A DNA stretch of 17,697 nt from JBKJML01 sp046596415 (lineage in GTDB: Bacteria; Actinomycetota; Thermoleophilia; Gaiellales; Gaiellaceae): positions 1 through 17,697 of the forward strand of contig JBKJML010000186.1 in assembly GCA_046596415.1 (NCBI GenBank). The letters are read 5' to 3'. The notes under the pieces are model-generated. The model was not told the origin of the DNA. It ran no database searches and was given only the letters and a program-made list of their open reading frames with translations. Positions 7,174 through 13,521 of this stretch are shown here, piece after piece. Numbering within the stretch: position 1 is the first letter of the stretch; every line of letters starts with the position of its first letter. The position numbers and the translations under genes were made by a program.

Positions 7174-7421
7174 TGGAGCGACCCGACTTGAAGCAGACCC
7201 TCGGCCGCCTACTCGGACCGGCAGATGCAGAGGCAGAGGCAGAGGCCGAGGTCGGCTGCGACAAGTGCTTCGACATGCTCGATCGTTACGTCGAGCTCGA
7301 GCTGGCGGGGGCCGACGCCGACGCAACGATCCCGGGACTCCGTACTCACCTGGCCGGTTGCCCGGCCTGCCGCGAGGAGCACGAGAGCCTGCGCGCCCTC
7401 GTCGGCGGCGAGCTCGCCTAG
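7173..7421 (+). CDS. Zinc-finger (ZAS/zf-HC2-like) anti-sigma factor
   Basis: This 82-residue protein starts at ATG 7173, one base into the sigma stop (TGATG), with AAGGAGG at 7159-7165. It is soluble, with no membrane segment. It carries CDKC (Cys29, Cys32) and the H-x3-C-x2-C zinc motif HLAGCPAC (His59, Cys63, Cys66), typical of small anti-sigma factors that hold their cognate ECF factor through a zinc-bound, often redox-sensitive helix hairpin. The N-terminus contains an alternating Ala/Asp/Glu run (ADAEAEAEAE, 17-26) encoded by a tandem hexamer. Two candidate zinc ligand pairs and a soluble form suggest it senses a cytoplasmic signal such as oxidant or metal; that is inference. Confidence 0.87.
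   Translation: MERPDLKQTLGRLLGPADAEAEAEAEVGCDKCFDMLDRYVELELAGADADATIPGLRTHLAGCPACREEHESLRALVGGELA
7221..7250 (+). repeat. Tandem 6-bp repeat (5 units) in the anti-sigma gene
   Basis: Five consecutive hexamers read GCAGAT, GCAGAG, GCAGAG, GCAGAG, GCCGAG. They are in frame and encode the Ala-acidic run ADAEAEAEAE. Gain or loss of a unit would keep the frame, so length may vary between strains. Confidence 0.8.
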
Positions 7422-7441
7422 CACCCCGTCGGGACGCCCGA

Positions 7442-7463
7442 GTGGCGCTTTGTGCAGCGCCAC
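7442..7463 (+). terminator. Hairpin after the sigma/anti-sigma operon
   Basis: GTGGCGCT pairs with AGCGCCAC across a 6-base loop (TTGTGC), 20 bases after the anti-sigma stop. There is no U-tract. It lies between convergent genes. Confidence 0.6.
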
Positions 7464-7530
7464 GTCTCGGTGGGGCAGACGTCGCTCCTGGGGCGCTGGC
7501 GGCGTCTGGGCGCTCTCTGAAATGATCCTG

Positions 7531-7551
7531 ACCGCTGCGTCCCGCGGCGGT
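7531..7551 (-). terminator. Hairpin after the PAS-LuxR gene
   Basis: ACCGCTGCG and CGCGGCGGT form a 9-bp stem with one T/G pair and a 3-base loop, 8 bases beyond the minus-strand stop at 7560-7562. It probably ends transcription of the PAS-LuxR gene. Confidence 0.5.
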
Positions 7552-7559
7552 TTCGAAGC

Positions 7560-8153
7560 TCAACCGTCGACGATGCGCCAGCCGCGGGCCTTCGCGACCG
7601 CCTCGAGCTGCGAGTGCGCGCCGAGCTCGAGCAGGATGGCCCGGATGTGATTACGGACGGTCGCCTCGGCGAGCCGGAGGTGAGCGGCGATCGTCTTTGC
7701 CGGCAGGCCCGCCGCGATCAGGGCGAGCACCTGCCGCTGACGAGGCGTCAAGGACGGCGCCGGGCTCGGCCCGAGCGGGGCTGCGGTCTCCTCCGGGTGC
7801 TCCGGCCCGTCGCGCAGCAGGTGCAGGATGATCGGCTGCTCTCGCCCGTTGGCGGCGATCGTCGAGACGCTGACGCGGCGTCGGCCGGCATGGGTCCGGA
7901 TCAGAAGCTCCGCCGCGGGAACGGGCCAGCCCTCGTATGCAAGCCGGGCGGTCGAGCAGTCGGCGTGGCAGACGAGGGAGCCGCGCTCGTCGACTGCGCC
8001 GAGTAGCTCCCAGCAATAGCGACCGAGGGCCTCCTCGGCCGGACGGCCCGTGAGTCGCTCGGCAGCTTGATTCCAGGAGACGACGCGGAGATCTCGGCCG
8101 AAGCCGACGAGCGCGTCGCCGGTGCGAAACTCGTCACTGGCGCCTGCGGGCAC
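7560..8153 (-). CDS. PAS-domain LuxR-type transcriptional regulator
   Basis: This 197-residue protein starts at GTG 8153. Residues 10-115 form a PAS sensor domain: DALVGFGRDLRVVSWNQAAE (a typical PAS opening), the GRYCWELLG segment, and core strands ending ANGREQPIILHLLRD. Residues 134-192 form a LuxR/GerE helix-turn-helix: SLTPRQRQVLALIAAGL, then AKTIAAHLRLAEATVRNHIRAILLELG. Three cysteines in the PAS domain (Cys47, Cys62, Cys66; VCHADC) form a compact cluster that could bind metal or an Fe-S group or act as a thiol switch. It lacks a receiver domain, so it is a one-component sensor-regulator. It is transcribed alone from an apparently leaderless promoter; its targets are unknown, with the radical-SAM/aldolase operon upstream on the same strand as one possibility. 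Confidence 0.9.
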   Translation of the reverse strand: MPAGASDEFRTGDALVGFGRDLRVVSWNQAAERLTGRPAEEALGRYCWELLGAVDERGSLVCHADCSTARLAYEGWPVPAAELLIRTHAGRRRVSVSTIAANGREQPIILHLLRDGPEHPEETAAPLGPSPAPSLTPRQRQVLALIAAGLPAKTIAAHLRLAEATVRNHIRAILLELGAHSQLEAVAKARGWRIVDG

Positions 8154-8159
8154 ACAGCG

Positions 8160-8165
8160 AGCATA
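8160..8165 (-). promoter_or_regulatory. -10 element of the PAS-LuxR gene (leaderless)
   Basis: On the reverse strand TATGCT is followed by 6 bases and then the GTG start at 8153. No Shine-Dalgarno site is present, so the transcript probably begins at the start codon. A convincing -35 box is not visible. Confidence 0.5.
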
Positions 8166-8234
8166 GGAGCGCCCATTGCCACCGCCATCAGCGGGCTCCC
8201 TGATTGCAGACCGTGGGAAGTACGTACTGCGAGC

Positions 8235-9299
8235 TCAGGTCATGGGTACCTGGCGGACGACGCGCGGTTCTATCTGGTCGAGGATCTCGGCGAGGCTCTC
8301 GCCGGTGGCTGTGATGCCGTGGTTGTGGAGCCCGATGATCGCGTGGTCGGGGTCGGGCTCGGCGGCGAGGAGCGCGGCGACGCTCGTCGCGAGCTCCTCG
8401 GTCCCGCAAGGGAAGTTGACCGCGGTCGCGGCGATGCCTTCGACCCAGGCGTGGACGTGCACGATCGCGCCGACGCCGGGGTGGGCGCGGTAGATCATCC
8501 AGTGCTCGATCGCATCGACCGAGACACGACGCGGCTCGACGGTCGGTGGCACGCTCAGGATCATCCGGTGCCGCTCCGCGTCGTAGCCCGAGACGAGCAG
8601 GATGTCGCGACCGGGGAGCTCGAGCTTCGTCTTGTCGACGCCGCTCGCGCTCATCCAGAAGCGGCTCTCGTCCTTGCGCGCCGAGAGGTTCCCGTAGGAA
8701 AGGCCGCCGATCCCGTACAGCCGCTTCACGTGGCGGAGGTCGTGCTCGTCGAGGAGCTCTTCGATCGGGAAGGGGGCCGGCAGCAGGTCGAGCTCGCCGA
8801 GACGGGCGCCCGCCGCCCGAATCTGCTCGGTGATCTCGTCTCCCTCCCAGAGCTCGGGCTCGAGGTCGGTGAGGAACTCATTGTCGATCACGAGCCGGGA
8901 GCGCGCCAGGGGTGCCAGCCGCTCCGCGACCCGGTCGGCGAGGCCGGTGTCGATGCCGTGGGCGCGGTAGTGGCCACGCTCCATCGTCGTGAACCACACG
9001 CCCTGCCGCGGGACGTGGCAGAGGACGACGTTTGCGAGTGCCCGGACGAGGAGCGGGTAGTCCGCCTTGAGGAAATCAGCGGGGACGCTCGTCCGCTCGT
9101 GGAGAGCGGCGACGAACGTGCCGCGAGCGTGACGCCGGAACGGTTTCGGGCTCTCGGCGCTGATGAGGTTGAGGACGAGATCGGCATCGTTGGCGTCGCC
9201 GGCGCGGGCGAAGCCCACCCGTTCGAGCGCTGCACCGAGCTCACCGACGAACTGGTGGAGCTCCGGCGACGTCGCCTGGCCCGTGAACGCGTAGCTCAT
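8235..9299 (-). CDS. Class II aldolase/adducin-family protein with long N-terminal domain
   Basis: This 354-residue protein starts at ATG 9299 in an ATGA overlap with the radical-SAM gene. Residues 185-350 form the class II (zinc) aldolase domain: GGLSYGNLSAR (198-208, oxyanion/phosphate loop), FWMSASGVDKTKL, and zinc ligand motifs HVHAW (His281, His283) and HNHG (His325, His327). Known relatives are fuculose- or ribulose-phosphate aldolases and epimerases, and methylthioribulose-phosphate dehydratase. The N-terminal 180 residues are extra compared with simple family members of about 210-250 residues. They contain LVLNLISAESPKPFRRHARGTF and VVLCHVPRQGVWFTTMERGHY, which I do not recognise. The substrate is not predictable. 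Tight coupling to a radical-SAM gene suggests a shared pathway. Confidence 0.87.
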   Translation of the reverse strand: MSYAFTGQATSPELHQFVGELGAALERVGFARAGDANDADLVLNLISAESPKPFRRHARGTFVAALHERTSVPADFLKADYPLLVRALANVVLCHVPRQGVWFTTMERGHYRAHGIDTGLADRVAERLAPLARSRLVIDNEFLTDLEPELWEGDEITEQIRAAGARLGELDLLPAPFPIEELLDEHDLRHVKRLYGIGGLSYGNLSARKDESRFWMSASGVDKTKLELPGRDILLVSGYDAERHRMILSVPPTVEPRRVSVDAIEHWMIYRAHPGVGAIVHVHAWVEGIAATAVNFPCGTEELATSVAALLAAEPDPDHAIIGLHNHGITATGESLAEILDQIEPRVVRQVPMT

Positions 9300-10558
9300 C
9301 CTGCGCTCCGCGCGGCGGTTCCGGTGTGGGCGGCCAGGGCTCGCGTGGGGACGTACGCGCAGGCCGGATCCTCGCCCAGGGGATCACCCGTGGCGGCGAA
9401 GGCCCGTGCGCGCGAGCCGCCGCAGAGGTCGGTGTACTCACAGACGCCGCAGCGACCGCTGAAGCGGCCGGCGCGGATGTCGACGAGGAGCGGGCTGTCG
9501 CGGTAGATCTCGACCAGGCTCTGCTGTTTCACGTTGCCGAGTGGGAGCGGCAGGAAGCCGGCCGGGTAGACATCGCCGTCGTGGGACACGAACACGATCC
9601 CGTTGCCGTCCCGCGTCCCTTTCGTCTGCGCACGCGACCGGTTGAGCGGCTTGCCGAGCAGCTCGCCGAGTCGGGCCGCGAGGCTGCCGTAGAGGGGGCC
9701 GAGGGAGTAGCGAGCCTGCGGGTCGTCAGCCGGCGGGTCGTTCGCCCTCCAGGCCGCGACCCGGCGGAAGAACGGCCCTTCGACGGTGCGGACGATAAAG
9801 CCATGGAGCGACGCGTCGACGAGGAAGTGGCACACGTCCTCGTTCTCTGCCGGGGTGAGCTCGGCGAGGCCCGCGCCTCTGCCGACGCGGACGAGGAAGA
9901 AGACCTCCCAGATAGCCGCTCCGGTCTCCTTGACGATCGCGGCGATCGCCGGCAGCTCAGCGACATTCTCTCGCATCACGCACGTGTTCACCTGCACGGT
10001 GAAGCCACAGGCGCGGAGGCGGCGGAGCGCCGCCAGCGTTTCCTCGAAGTGCCCCTGGACGCCCCGGATCCCGTCGTGCGTGGCTGGAGTTGCCCCGTCG
10101 AGGCTGATCGAGACGACCTTCGCGCCGAGGCTTCTCAGCGTCTTGGCCGCTTCCACAGTGAGGAGCGGCGTGACGCTCGGCGCCACGGCGAAAGGGAAGC
10201 CGAGCTCCCGCGCGCGGTCGGCGAGGGCGAACAAATCGCCCCGCATGAGCGGGTCGCCACCGGTCACGATCAGGATTGGAGCGGGTTTCCCGAACTCGGC
10301 GACCGCTTCGAGTAGACGGCCTGCCTCGTCGTGCGTCAGCTCTCCTGGCAGCGGTTCGTGGATCGCCGATGCGCGGCAGTGCCTACAGGAGAGCAGGCAG
10401 GCCCGGGTGGCCTCCCAGAAGACGAGTAGCGGACGGCGGCGGAAGTCCAGGCTGGCGCGAGACGGGGCTGCTGCCGACACGTGGGAAGGGAGCGTGCCGC
10501 GGGCCGTCCTTCGCGGCCCGGAGCGTGCGGGTCTTGCCCGGTTCAGCATGCTCAGCAC
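9296..10558 (-). CDS. Radical SAM/SPASM-domain protein (TIGR04053-like, AhbD/NirJ relative)
   Basis: The open frame gives 420 residues from GTG 10558; ATG 10549 (residue 4), just 7 bases after a TACGGT hexamer, is an equally likely start. The first 40 residues are a basic linker. The radical-SAM core opens with LLVFWEATRACLLSCRHC (CxxxCxxC, Cys54, Cys58, Cys61, binding the SAM 4Fe-4S cluster), then TGGDPLMRGDL and SISLDGATPATHD. The C-terminal SPASM region has Cys370, Cys373, Cys379 (CGVCEYTDLC), GGSRARAFAATGD and DPACAY (Cys400), ligands for auxiliary clusters. The order and the WEATRAC...CRHCRA opening match the family I remember as TIGR04053, related to haem-pathway enzymes AhbD and NirJ. 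The substrate could be a tetrapyrrole or a peptide. It overlaps the aldolase gene by 4 bases. Confidence 0.9.
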   Translation of the reverse strand: MLSMLNRARPARSGPRRTARGTLPSHVSAAAPSRASLDFRRRPLLVFWEATRACLLSCRHCRASAIHEPLPGELTHDEAGRLLEAVAEFGKPAPILIVTGGDPLMRGDLFALADRARELGFPFAVAPSVTPLLTVEAAKTLRSLGAKVVSISLDGATPATHDGIRGVQGHFEETLAALRRLRACGFTVQVNTCVMRENVAELPAIAAIVKETGAAIWEVFFLVRVGRGAGLAELTPAENEDVCHFLVDASLHGFIVRTVEGPFFRRVAAWRANDPPADDPQARYSLGPLYGSLAARLGELLGKPLNRSRAQTKGTRDGNGIVFVSHDGDVYPAGFLPLPLGNVKQQSLVEIYRDSPLLVDIRAGRFSGRCGVCEYTDLCGGSRARAFAATGDPLGEDPACAYVPTRALAAHTGTAARSAG

Positions 10559-10719
10559 CGTAGGGCGAGCGCGGACGGCCGGGATGGCAAGAATTGACTA
10601 GTTCGAGCGGGCGATCTCCGCCGGCCCGTGGCCGAGTCCGTAGTTCCCCGCAACAGGAATCGGCGTCGCTCCCGATGGCGCCGACGCTGCTCCCGGCGAC
10701 GCTTCGAGGCGAGCCAGCG

Positions 10720-10728
10720 AAGGAGGAG
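10720..10728 (+). promoter_or_regulatory. Strong Shine-Dalgarno site of the CBS-BON gene
   Basis: AAGGAGGAG lies just upstream of ATG 10731 and fixes that start. The rest of the divergent gap (10559-10719) holds a TTGACT at 10594-10599 without a good -10 at 17 bases, so I cannot place the promoter. Confidence 0.8.
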
Positions 10729-10730
10729 TC

Positions 10731-11417
10731 ATGAAGGTTCAGGACGTGATGACCCACAAGGTTCTCTGTGTCGCACCGGAGGCGTCGCTGAAGGAGGTCG
10801 CCACCGTGCTTGTCGAGCACTCGATCTCGGGCGTGCCGGTCTGTGACGGGGACGGTCGCGTTCTGGGCATCGTCTCGGAGGCGGACATCCTCTACAAGGA
10901 GCGCGGCCCGCAGCCGCGGCGGGGTCGGCCGCTCGCGTGGCTGGTCGAAGGCGGAGGCTACGCCGAGATCGTCAAGAGTACTGCACGAACAGCGGGCGAG
11001 GCGATGACCCGGCCTGCTGTCACGATCGATCCGGCGCGACCGGTATCGGAGGCGGCCACGCTGATGCTCAAGAGTCGCGTCAACCGACTGCCGGTCGTCA
11101 AGGCGGATCGGCTGCTCGGGATCGTCACGCGCGCCGATCTGGTGCGAGCATTCACACGTACGGACGCGGAGATCGAGCGTGAGATCCGCTCCGACGTGCT
11201 CGATCACGTCCTGTTGCTCGCTCCGGGAGATGTTTCCGTGGTCGTCACGGAGGGCCAGGTCCAGCTCGGCGGATTCGTCGGGCGCCGCAGTGACGCCGAG
11301 CTCCTGCCGAGGTTCGTCGGCCGTGTGCCCGGCGTCGTCTCGGTCGACTCAGACGTCGAGTGGCGGCTCGACGACCTCAGCCGCAAGGGGCAGCGGGCGC
11401 TCGCAAGCACGCTCTAG
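10731..11417 (+). CDS. CBS-domain pair plus BON-domain protein
   Basis: This 228-residue cytosolic protein opens with the CBS signature MKVQDVMTHKVLCVAPEASL. The first CBS motif runs to GRVLGIVSEADILY (about 1-60); a charged insert follows, then the second CBS motif EAMTRPAVTIDPARPVSEAA to LLGIVTRADLVRAF (about 89-142). Such pairs (Bateman modules) bind adenine nucleotides and sense energy state. Residues about 147-228 form a BON-like domain: EIRSDVLDHVLLL, VVVTEGQVQLGGFVGRRSDA, VPGVVSVDSDV. BON domains bind phospholipid or hydrophobic ligands. This combination is common in Actinobacteria and Proteobacteria and is usually labelled CBS/BON protein; no target is defined. The start is supported by the adjacent AAGGAGGAG. 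Confidence 0.92.
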   Translation: MKVQDVMTHKVLCVAPEASLKEVATVLVEHSISGVPVCDGDGRVLGIVSEADILYKERGPQPRRGRPLAWLVEGGGYAEIVKSTARTAGEAMTRPAVTIDPARPVSEAATLMLKSRVNRLPVVKADRLLGIVTRADLVRAFTRTDAEIEREIRSDVLDHVLLLAPGDVSVVVTEGQVQLGGFVGRRSDAELLPRFVGRVPGVVSVDSDVEWRLDDLSRKGQRALASTL

Positions 11418-11455
11418 CTCTCCGTGCCGAAGGGCGACCTACGAGACGACTCGCG

Positions 11456-11461
11456 TATCAT
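11456..11461 (+). promoter_or_regulatory. -10 element of the 11468 gene (leaderless)
   Basis: TATCAT is followed by 6 bases and ATG 11468. A weak -35 candidate GGCGAC (11433-11438) lies 17 bases upstream. No Shine-Dalgarno site occurs, so the message is probably leaderless and initiated independently of the CBS-BON gene. Confidence 0.55.
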
Positions 11462-11467
11462 CGCCCC

Positions 11468-12097
11468 ATGGGGAATGAGGACTGGCGGGTCGAGGTCGAG
11501 GTCGACGACGACGTGTTCGGGCATTCGCTCAGCGAGCGTCTTTCGGCCCTCGATCTCGACGAGGAGGCGAAGCGACGACTCGGCCGGCAGGTGCTGATAA
11601 CGCGCGACGACTCGAGGCTCTTCCTCTACACGGAGACGGGGAGCGAGGCGGCAGCGGCGGCGCGGGTGCTGCAGGAAATCGTCGACGCCGACGGGCTGGC
11701 GGCTGGCATCACGGTCCGGCGGTGGAACGCGAGCGACGAGGAGTGGCAAGACCCTGCGGTTGCTCCACCTCGCACGGAGGCGGAGCAGGCCCAGGAGCGC
11801 GATCGGCGTGACGACCTCGAACGGCGCGAAGCCCAGGCCGAGGGCGCCTACGACTGGTACGTGCACGTCAAGCTGCCGAGCGCGGCCGGGGCAGTGGCAC
11901 TGGAGCAGCAGCTTCGCGGCCAGAGCCTCGACATCGAGCGGCGCTGGCGCTACCTGACGATTGCGGCGGCAACGGAGCAGCGCGCCGAAGAGCTCGTGGC
12001 GTTGATCCACGAGGAGGCTGCGGACGCGGAAGCCGTGGTCGAGCCGCATCTCGACGTTCCGTCGCCCTTTTTCGTGCTTGTTCGCTCCTGGCTTTAG
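11468..12097 (+). CDS. Internally duplicated acidic protein, unknown function
   Basis: This 209-residue protein starts at ATG 11468, chosen over an upstream in-frame extension because TATCAT lies exactly 6 bases before it and the extension would overlap the CBS-BON gene. It appears to consist of two related halves. One is about 6-86 (WRVEVEVDDDVFGHSLSERL, then LFLYTETGSEAAAAARVLQE, ending ITVRRW). The other is about 134-200 (YDWYVHVKLPSAAGAVALEQ, then RYLTIAAATEQRAEELVALI, ending AVVEPHL). They are joined by a charged linker rich in Glu, Arg and Gln. Each half has the beta-alpha-beta order of a small ferredoxin-like fold. From memory, similar hypothetical proteins occur in Actinobacteria. No catalytic motif is visible. 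It is convergent with the CBS-pair gene, with 24 bases between stops. Confidence 0.78.
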   Translation: MGNEDWRVEVEVDDDVFGHSLSERLSALDLDEEAKRRLGRQVLITRDDSRLFLYTETGSEAAAAARVLQEIVDADGLAAGITVRRWNASDEEWQDPAVAPPRTEAEQAQERDRRDDLERREAQAEGAYDWYVHVKLPSAAGAVALEQQLRGQSLDIERRWRYLTIAAATEQRAEELVALIHEEAADAEAVVEPHLDVPSPFFVLVRSWL

Positions 12098-12121
12098 CTC
12101 GTGGTTCGCCAGTGAGACGGC

Positions 12122-12553
12122 TCAGCGCGCGCTGATGTACTCGTGTAGGTACTGGACCTCGTAGCTCAGCTGGCTGGACTTGAACTTGACGACGTCGCCG
12201 ATCGACACGATCCCGACGACCTGGCCGGCCTCGACGATCGGGACGTGGCGGATCCGCCGGTCGGTCATCAGTGACATGCACTCGTCAACCGTCATCTCGG
12301 GCGTGGCGACGATCACCGGTGAGGACATGATCTCGCGAACGGCAGTCTCCTTGTCCGTGCGTCCCTTCAGCGTCACCCCGCGCAGGTAATCCCGTTCCGT
12401 GACGATGCCGGCGGTCTCGCCTTTGTCGGTCACGAGCAGCGCGCCGACGTTTGCCTCGACCATCCGCTTGATCGCCTCAAACACCGAGGCGTCGGCCTCG
12501 ATCGAGAGCACGTCCTTGCTCTTCTCCTCGAGAATCTTCGCAAGCTCGTTCAT
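12122..12553 (-). CDS. CBS-domain pair protein
   Basis: This 143-residue protein starts at ATG 12553, four bases after AAGGAGG (12558-12564, reverse strand). It is essentially one Bateman module. CBS1 covers about 10-66 (KDVLSIEADASVFEAIKRMV, GALLVTDKGETAGIVTERDY); CBS2 covers about 73-130 (VREIMSSPVIVATPEMTVDE, RHVPIVEAGQVVGIVSIGDV). A short helical tail (SYEVQYLHEYISAR) is typical of this stand-alone family. Such proteins bind AMP/ATP or NAD-type ligands and regulate partner enzymes, but no partner is encoded next to it. It is divergent from the methyltransferase. Its stop codon lies inside the perfect 14-base palindrome TCAGCGCGCGCTGA (12122-12135), of unclear meaning. Confidence 0.93.
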   Translation of the reverse strand: MNELAKILEEKSKDVLSIEADASVFEAIKRMVEANVGALLVTDKGETAGIVTERDYLRGVTLKGRTDKETAVREIMSSPVIVATPEMTVDECMSLMTDRRIRHVPIVEAGQVVGIVSIGDVVKFKSSQLSYEVQYLHEYISAR

Positions 12554-12591
12554 GCGGCCTCCTTGGCTCGAATAGGGGCGAGCAAATCCTG

Positions 12592-12620
12592 GCCACTCGC
12601 GTCCACCTGGCTCGAGTGGC
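12592..12620. promoter_or_regulatory. Inverted repeat in the divergent CBS/methyltransferase gap
   Basis: GCCACTCG (12592-12599) and CGAGTGGC (12613-12620) are perfect 8-base arms separated by 13 bases. They lie about 40-65 bases upstream of the CBS start, a plausible operator position. No regulator is assigned. Confidence 0.4.
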
Positions 12621-12679
12621 AGCTCATAGATCCGATTATCGCTGCGCCGGCATTACTCGGCGCGGTCGATGGCGAACCG

Positions 12680-12708
12680 TTGACGACGCGCGACGGGCGC
12701 GAGACACT
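12680..12708 (+). promoter_or_regulatory. Promoter of the methyltransferase gene (leaderless)
   Basis: TTGACG (12680-12685), a 17-base spacer and GACACT (12703-12708) are followed by 6 bases and ATG 12715. There is no Shine-Dalgarno site. The -10-to-ATG distance is the same as at 11468 and 8153. Confidence 0.55.
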
Positions 12709-12714
12709 CCGCCA

Positions 12715-13509
12715 ATGGCGTTCGAAGAGCTGAAGCAGAAGCAGAGTGCAATGTGGGACTCCGGCCCCTTCGAGCGGGTCGCCGCGTTCATCGCCGACAT
12801 TCACGACGACCTGATCGAGCGGCTCGAGCCGCTCGCAGGCTCGGCGTTCCTCGACGTCGCCTGCGGGACGGGTGGGGTTGCGGAACGCGCGGCAGCCCGC
12901 GGCGCGCTCGTCACGGCGTCGGACTTCGCCCCCGGGCTCGTCGAGACGGCCCGCCGTCGCGCGGCCGAGCGAAGCCTGGAGATCCACTATGGCGTCGCTG
13001 ACGCCGAGGCGCTGCCGTACGAGGACGACTCGTTCGACGTTGTCGCCTCGTGCTTCGGGGTGATGTTCGCGCCGGACCATCGTCGAGCCGCCGAAGAGTT
13101 GAAGCGTGTGTGCCGTCCCGGCGGCCGGCTCGGGCTCGCGTGCTGGACGCCAGAGGGTGGCATCGGCGACCTCTTCCGGATGGTGGGTGCTTTCCAGCCG
13201 CCACCGCCTCCCGACGCAGGGAAGCCTCTCGAGTGGGGCACACGCGCGCACCTGAGCGACCTGCTCGAGGACGCATTCGAGCTCGAGTTCGTCGACCGGG
13301 AGTCGCCGCAGATGGGCGAGTCGGGCGAGCAGCTATGGGAGCTGTTCTCGACTTCGTTCGGGCCGACGAAGCTGCTCGCAGACACGCTTCCGCCCGAACG
13401 GCGTGAGGAGTTGAAGCGGACGTTCGTCGAGTTCTACGAGCAGTACCGCGGCGCGGCCGGGATCAGCCATCCGAGGCACTACCTCGTGACGATCGGGCAT
13501 CGCCGTTGA
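12715..13509 (+). CDS. Class I SAM-dependent methyltransferase
   Basis: This 264-residue protein starts at ATG 12715. An upstream in-frame start (12616) would add residues unlike the family and would read through the promoter. Motif I is FLDVACGTGGVAE (45-57), the SAM-binding glycine loop, followed by the acidic residue of motif II in VTASDFAPG (66-74). Later come VADAEALPYEDDSFDVVASC (94-113) and the post-core RPGGRLGLACWTPEG segment. This is the Methyltransf_11/UbiE-like class of small-molecule methyltransferases; the substrate cannot be predicted. The C-terminal part (about 150-264) is variable and probably forms the substrate lid. The gene is monocistronic and ends 12 bases before the convergent dehydrogenase gene. 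Confidence 0.9.
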   Translation: MAFEELKQKQSAMWDSGPFERVAAFIADIHDDLIERLEPLAGSAFLDVACGTGGVAERAAARGALVTASDFAPGLVETARRRAAERSLEIHYGVADAEALPYEDDSFDVVASCFGVMFAPDHRRAAEELKRVCRPGGRLGLACWTPEGGIGDLFRMVGAFQPPPPPDAGKPLEWGTRAHLSDLLEDAFELEFVDRESPQMGESGEQLWELFSTSFGPTKLLADTLPPERREELKRTFVEFYEQYRGAAGISHPRHYLVTIGHRR

Positions 13510-13521
13510 CGCCGTGGACGA

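Noticed and set aside
8219..8228. 10-base palindrome AGTACGTACT between the aldolase stop and the PAS-LuxR gene
   Set aside because: Short, no repeat partner, and 55 or more bases upstream of the PAS-LuxR promoter; could be chance.
8067..9506. 479-codon plus-strand open frame opposite the PAS-LuxR and aldolase genes
   Set aside because: It mirrors two clearly homologous minus-strand genes; its translation is low-complexity Arg/Val/Glu/Gly typical of antisense frames in high-GC DNA.
9326..10315. 329-codon plus-strand open frame opposite the radical-SAM gene
   Set aside because: Shadow of the radical-SAM coding frame; no domain pattern of its own.
10501..10519. GGGCCG/CGGCCC hairpin near the start of the radical-SAM gene
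   Set aside because: It lies inside the coding frame of the likely start; a 6-bp GC stem is expected often at this base composition.
12122..12135. Perfect 14-base palindrome at the end of the CBS-pair gene
   Set aside because: No loop, so not a terminator; made of CG repeats at the stop codon and likely due to codon content.
12616..12714. In-frame N-terminal extension of the methyltransferase
   Set aside because: It would read through a TTGACG-N17-GACACT promoter and adds Arg-rich residues unlike the family.
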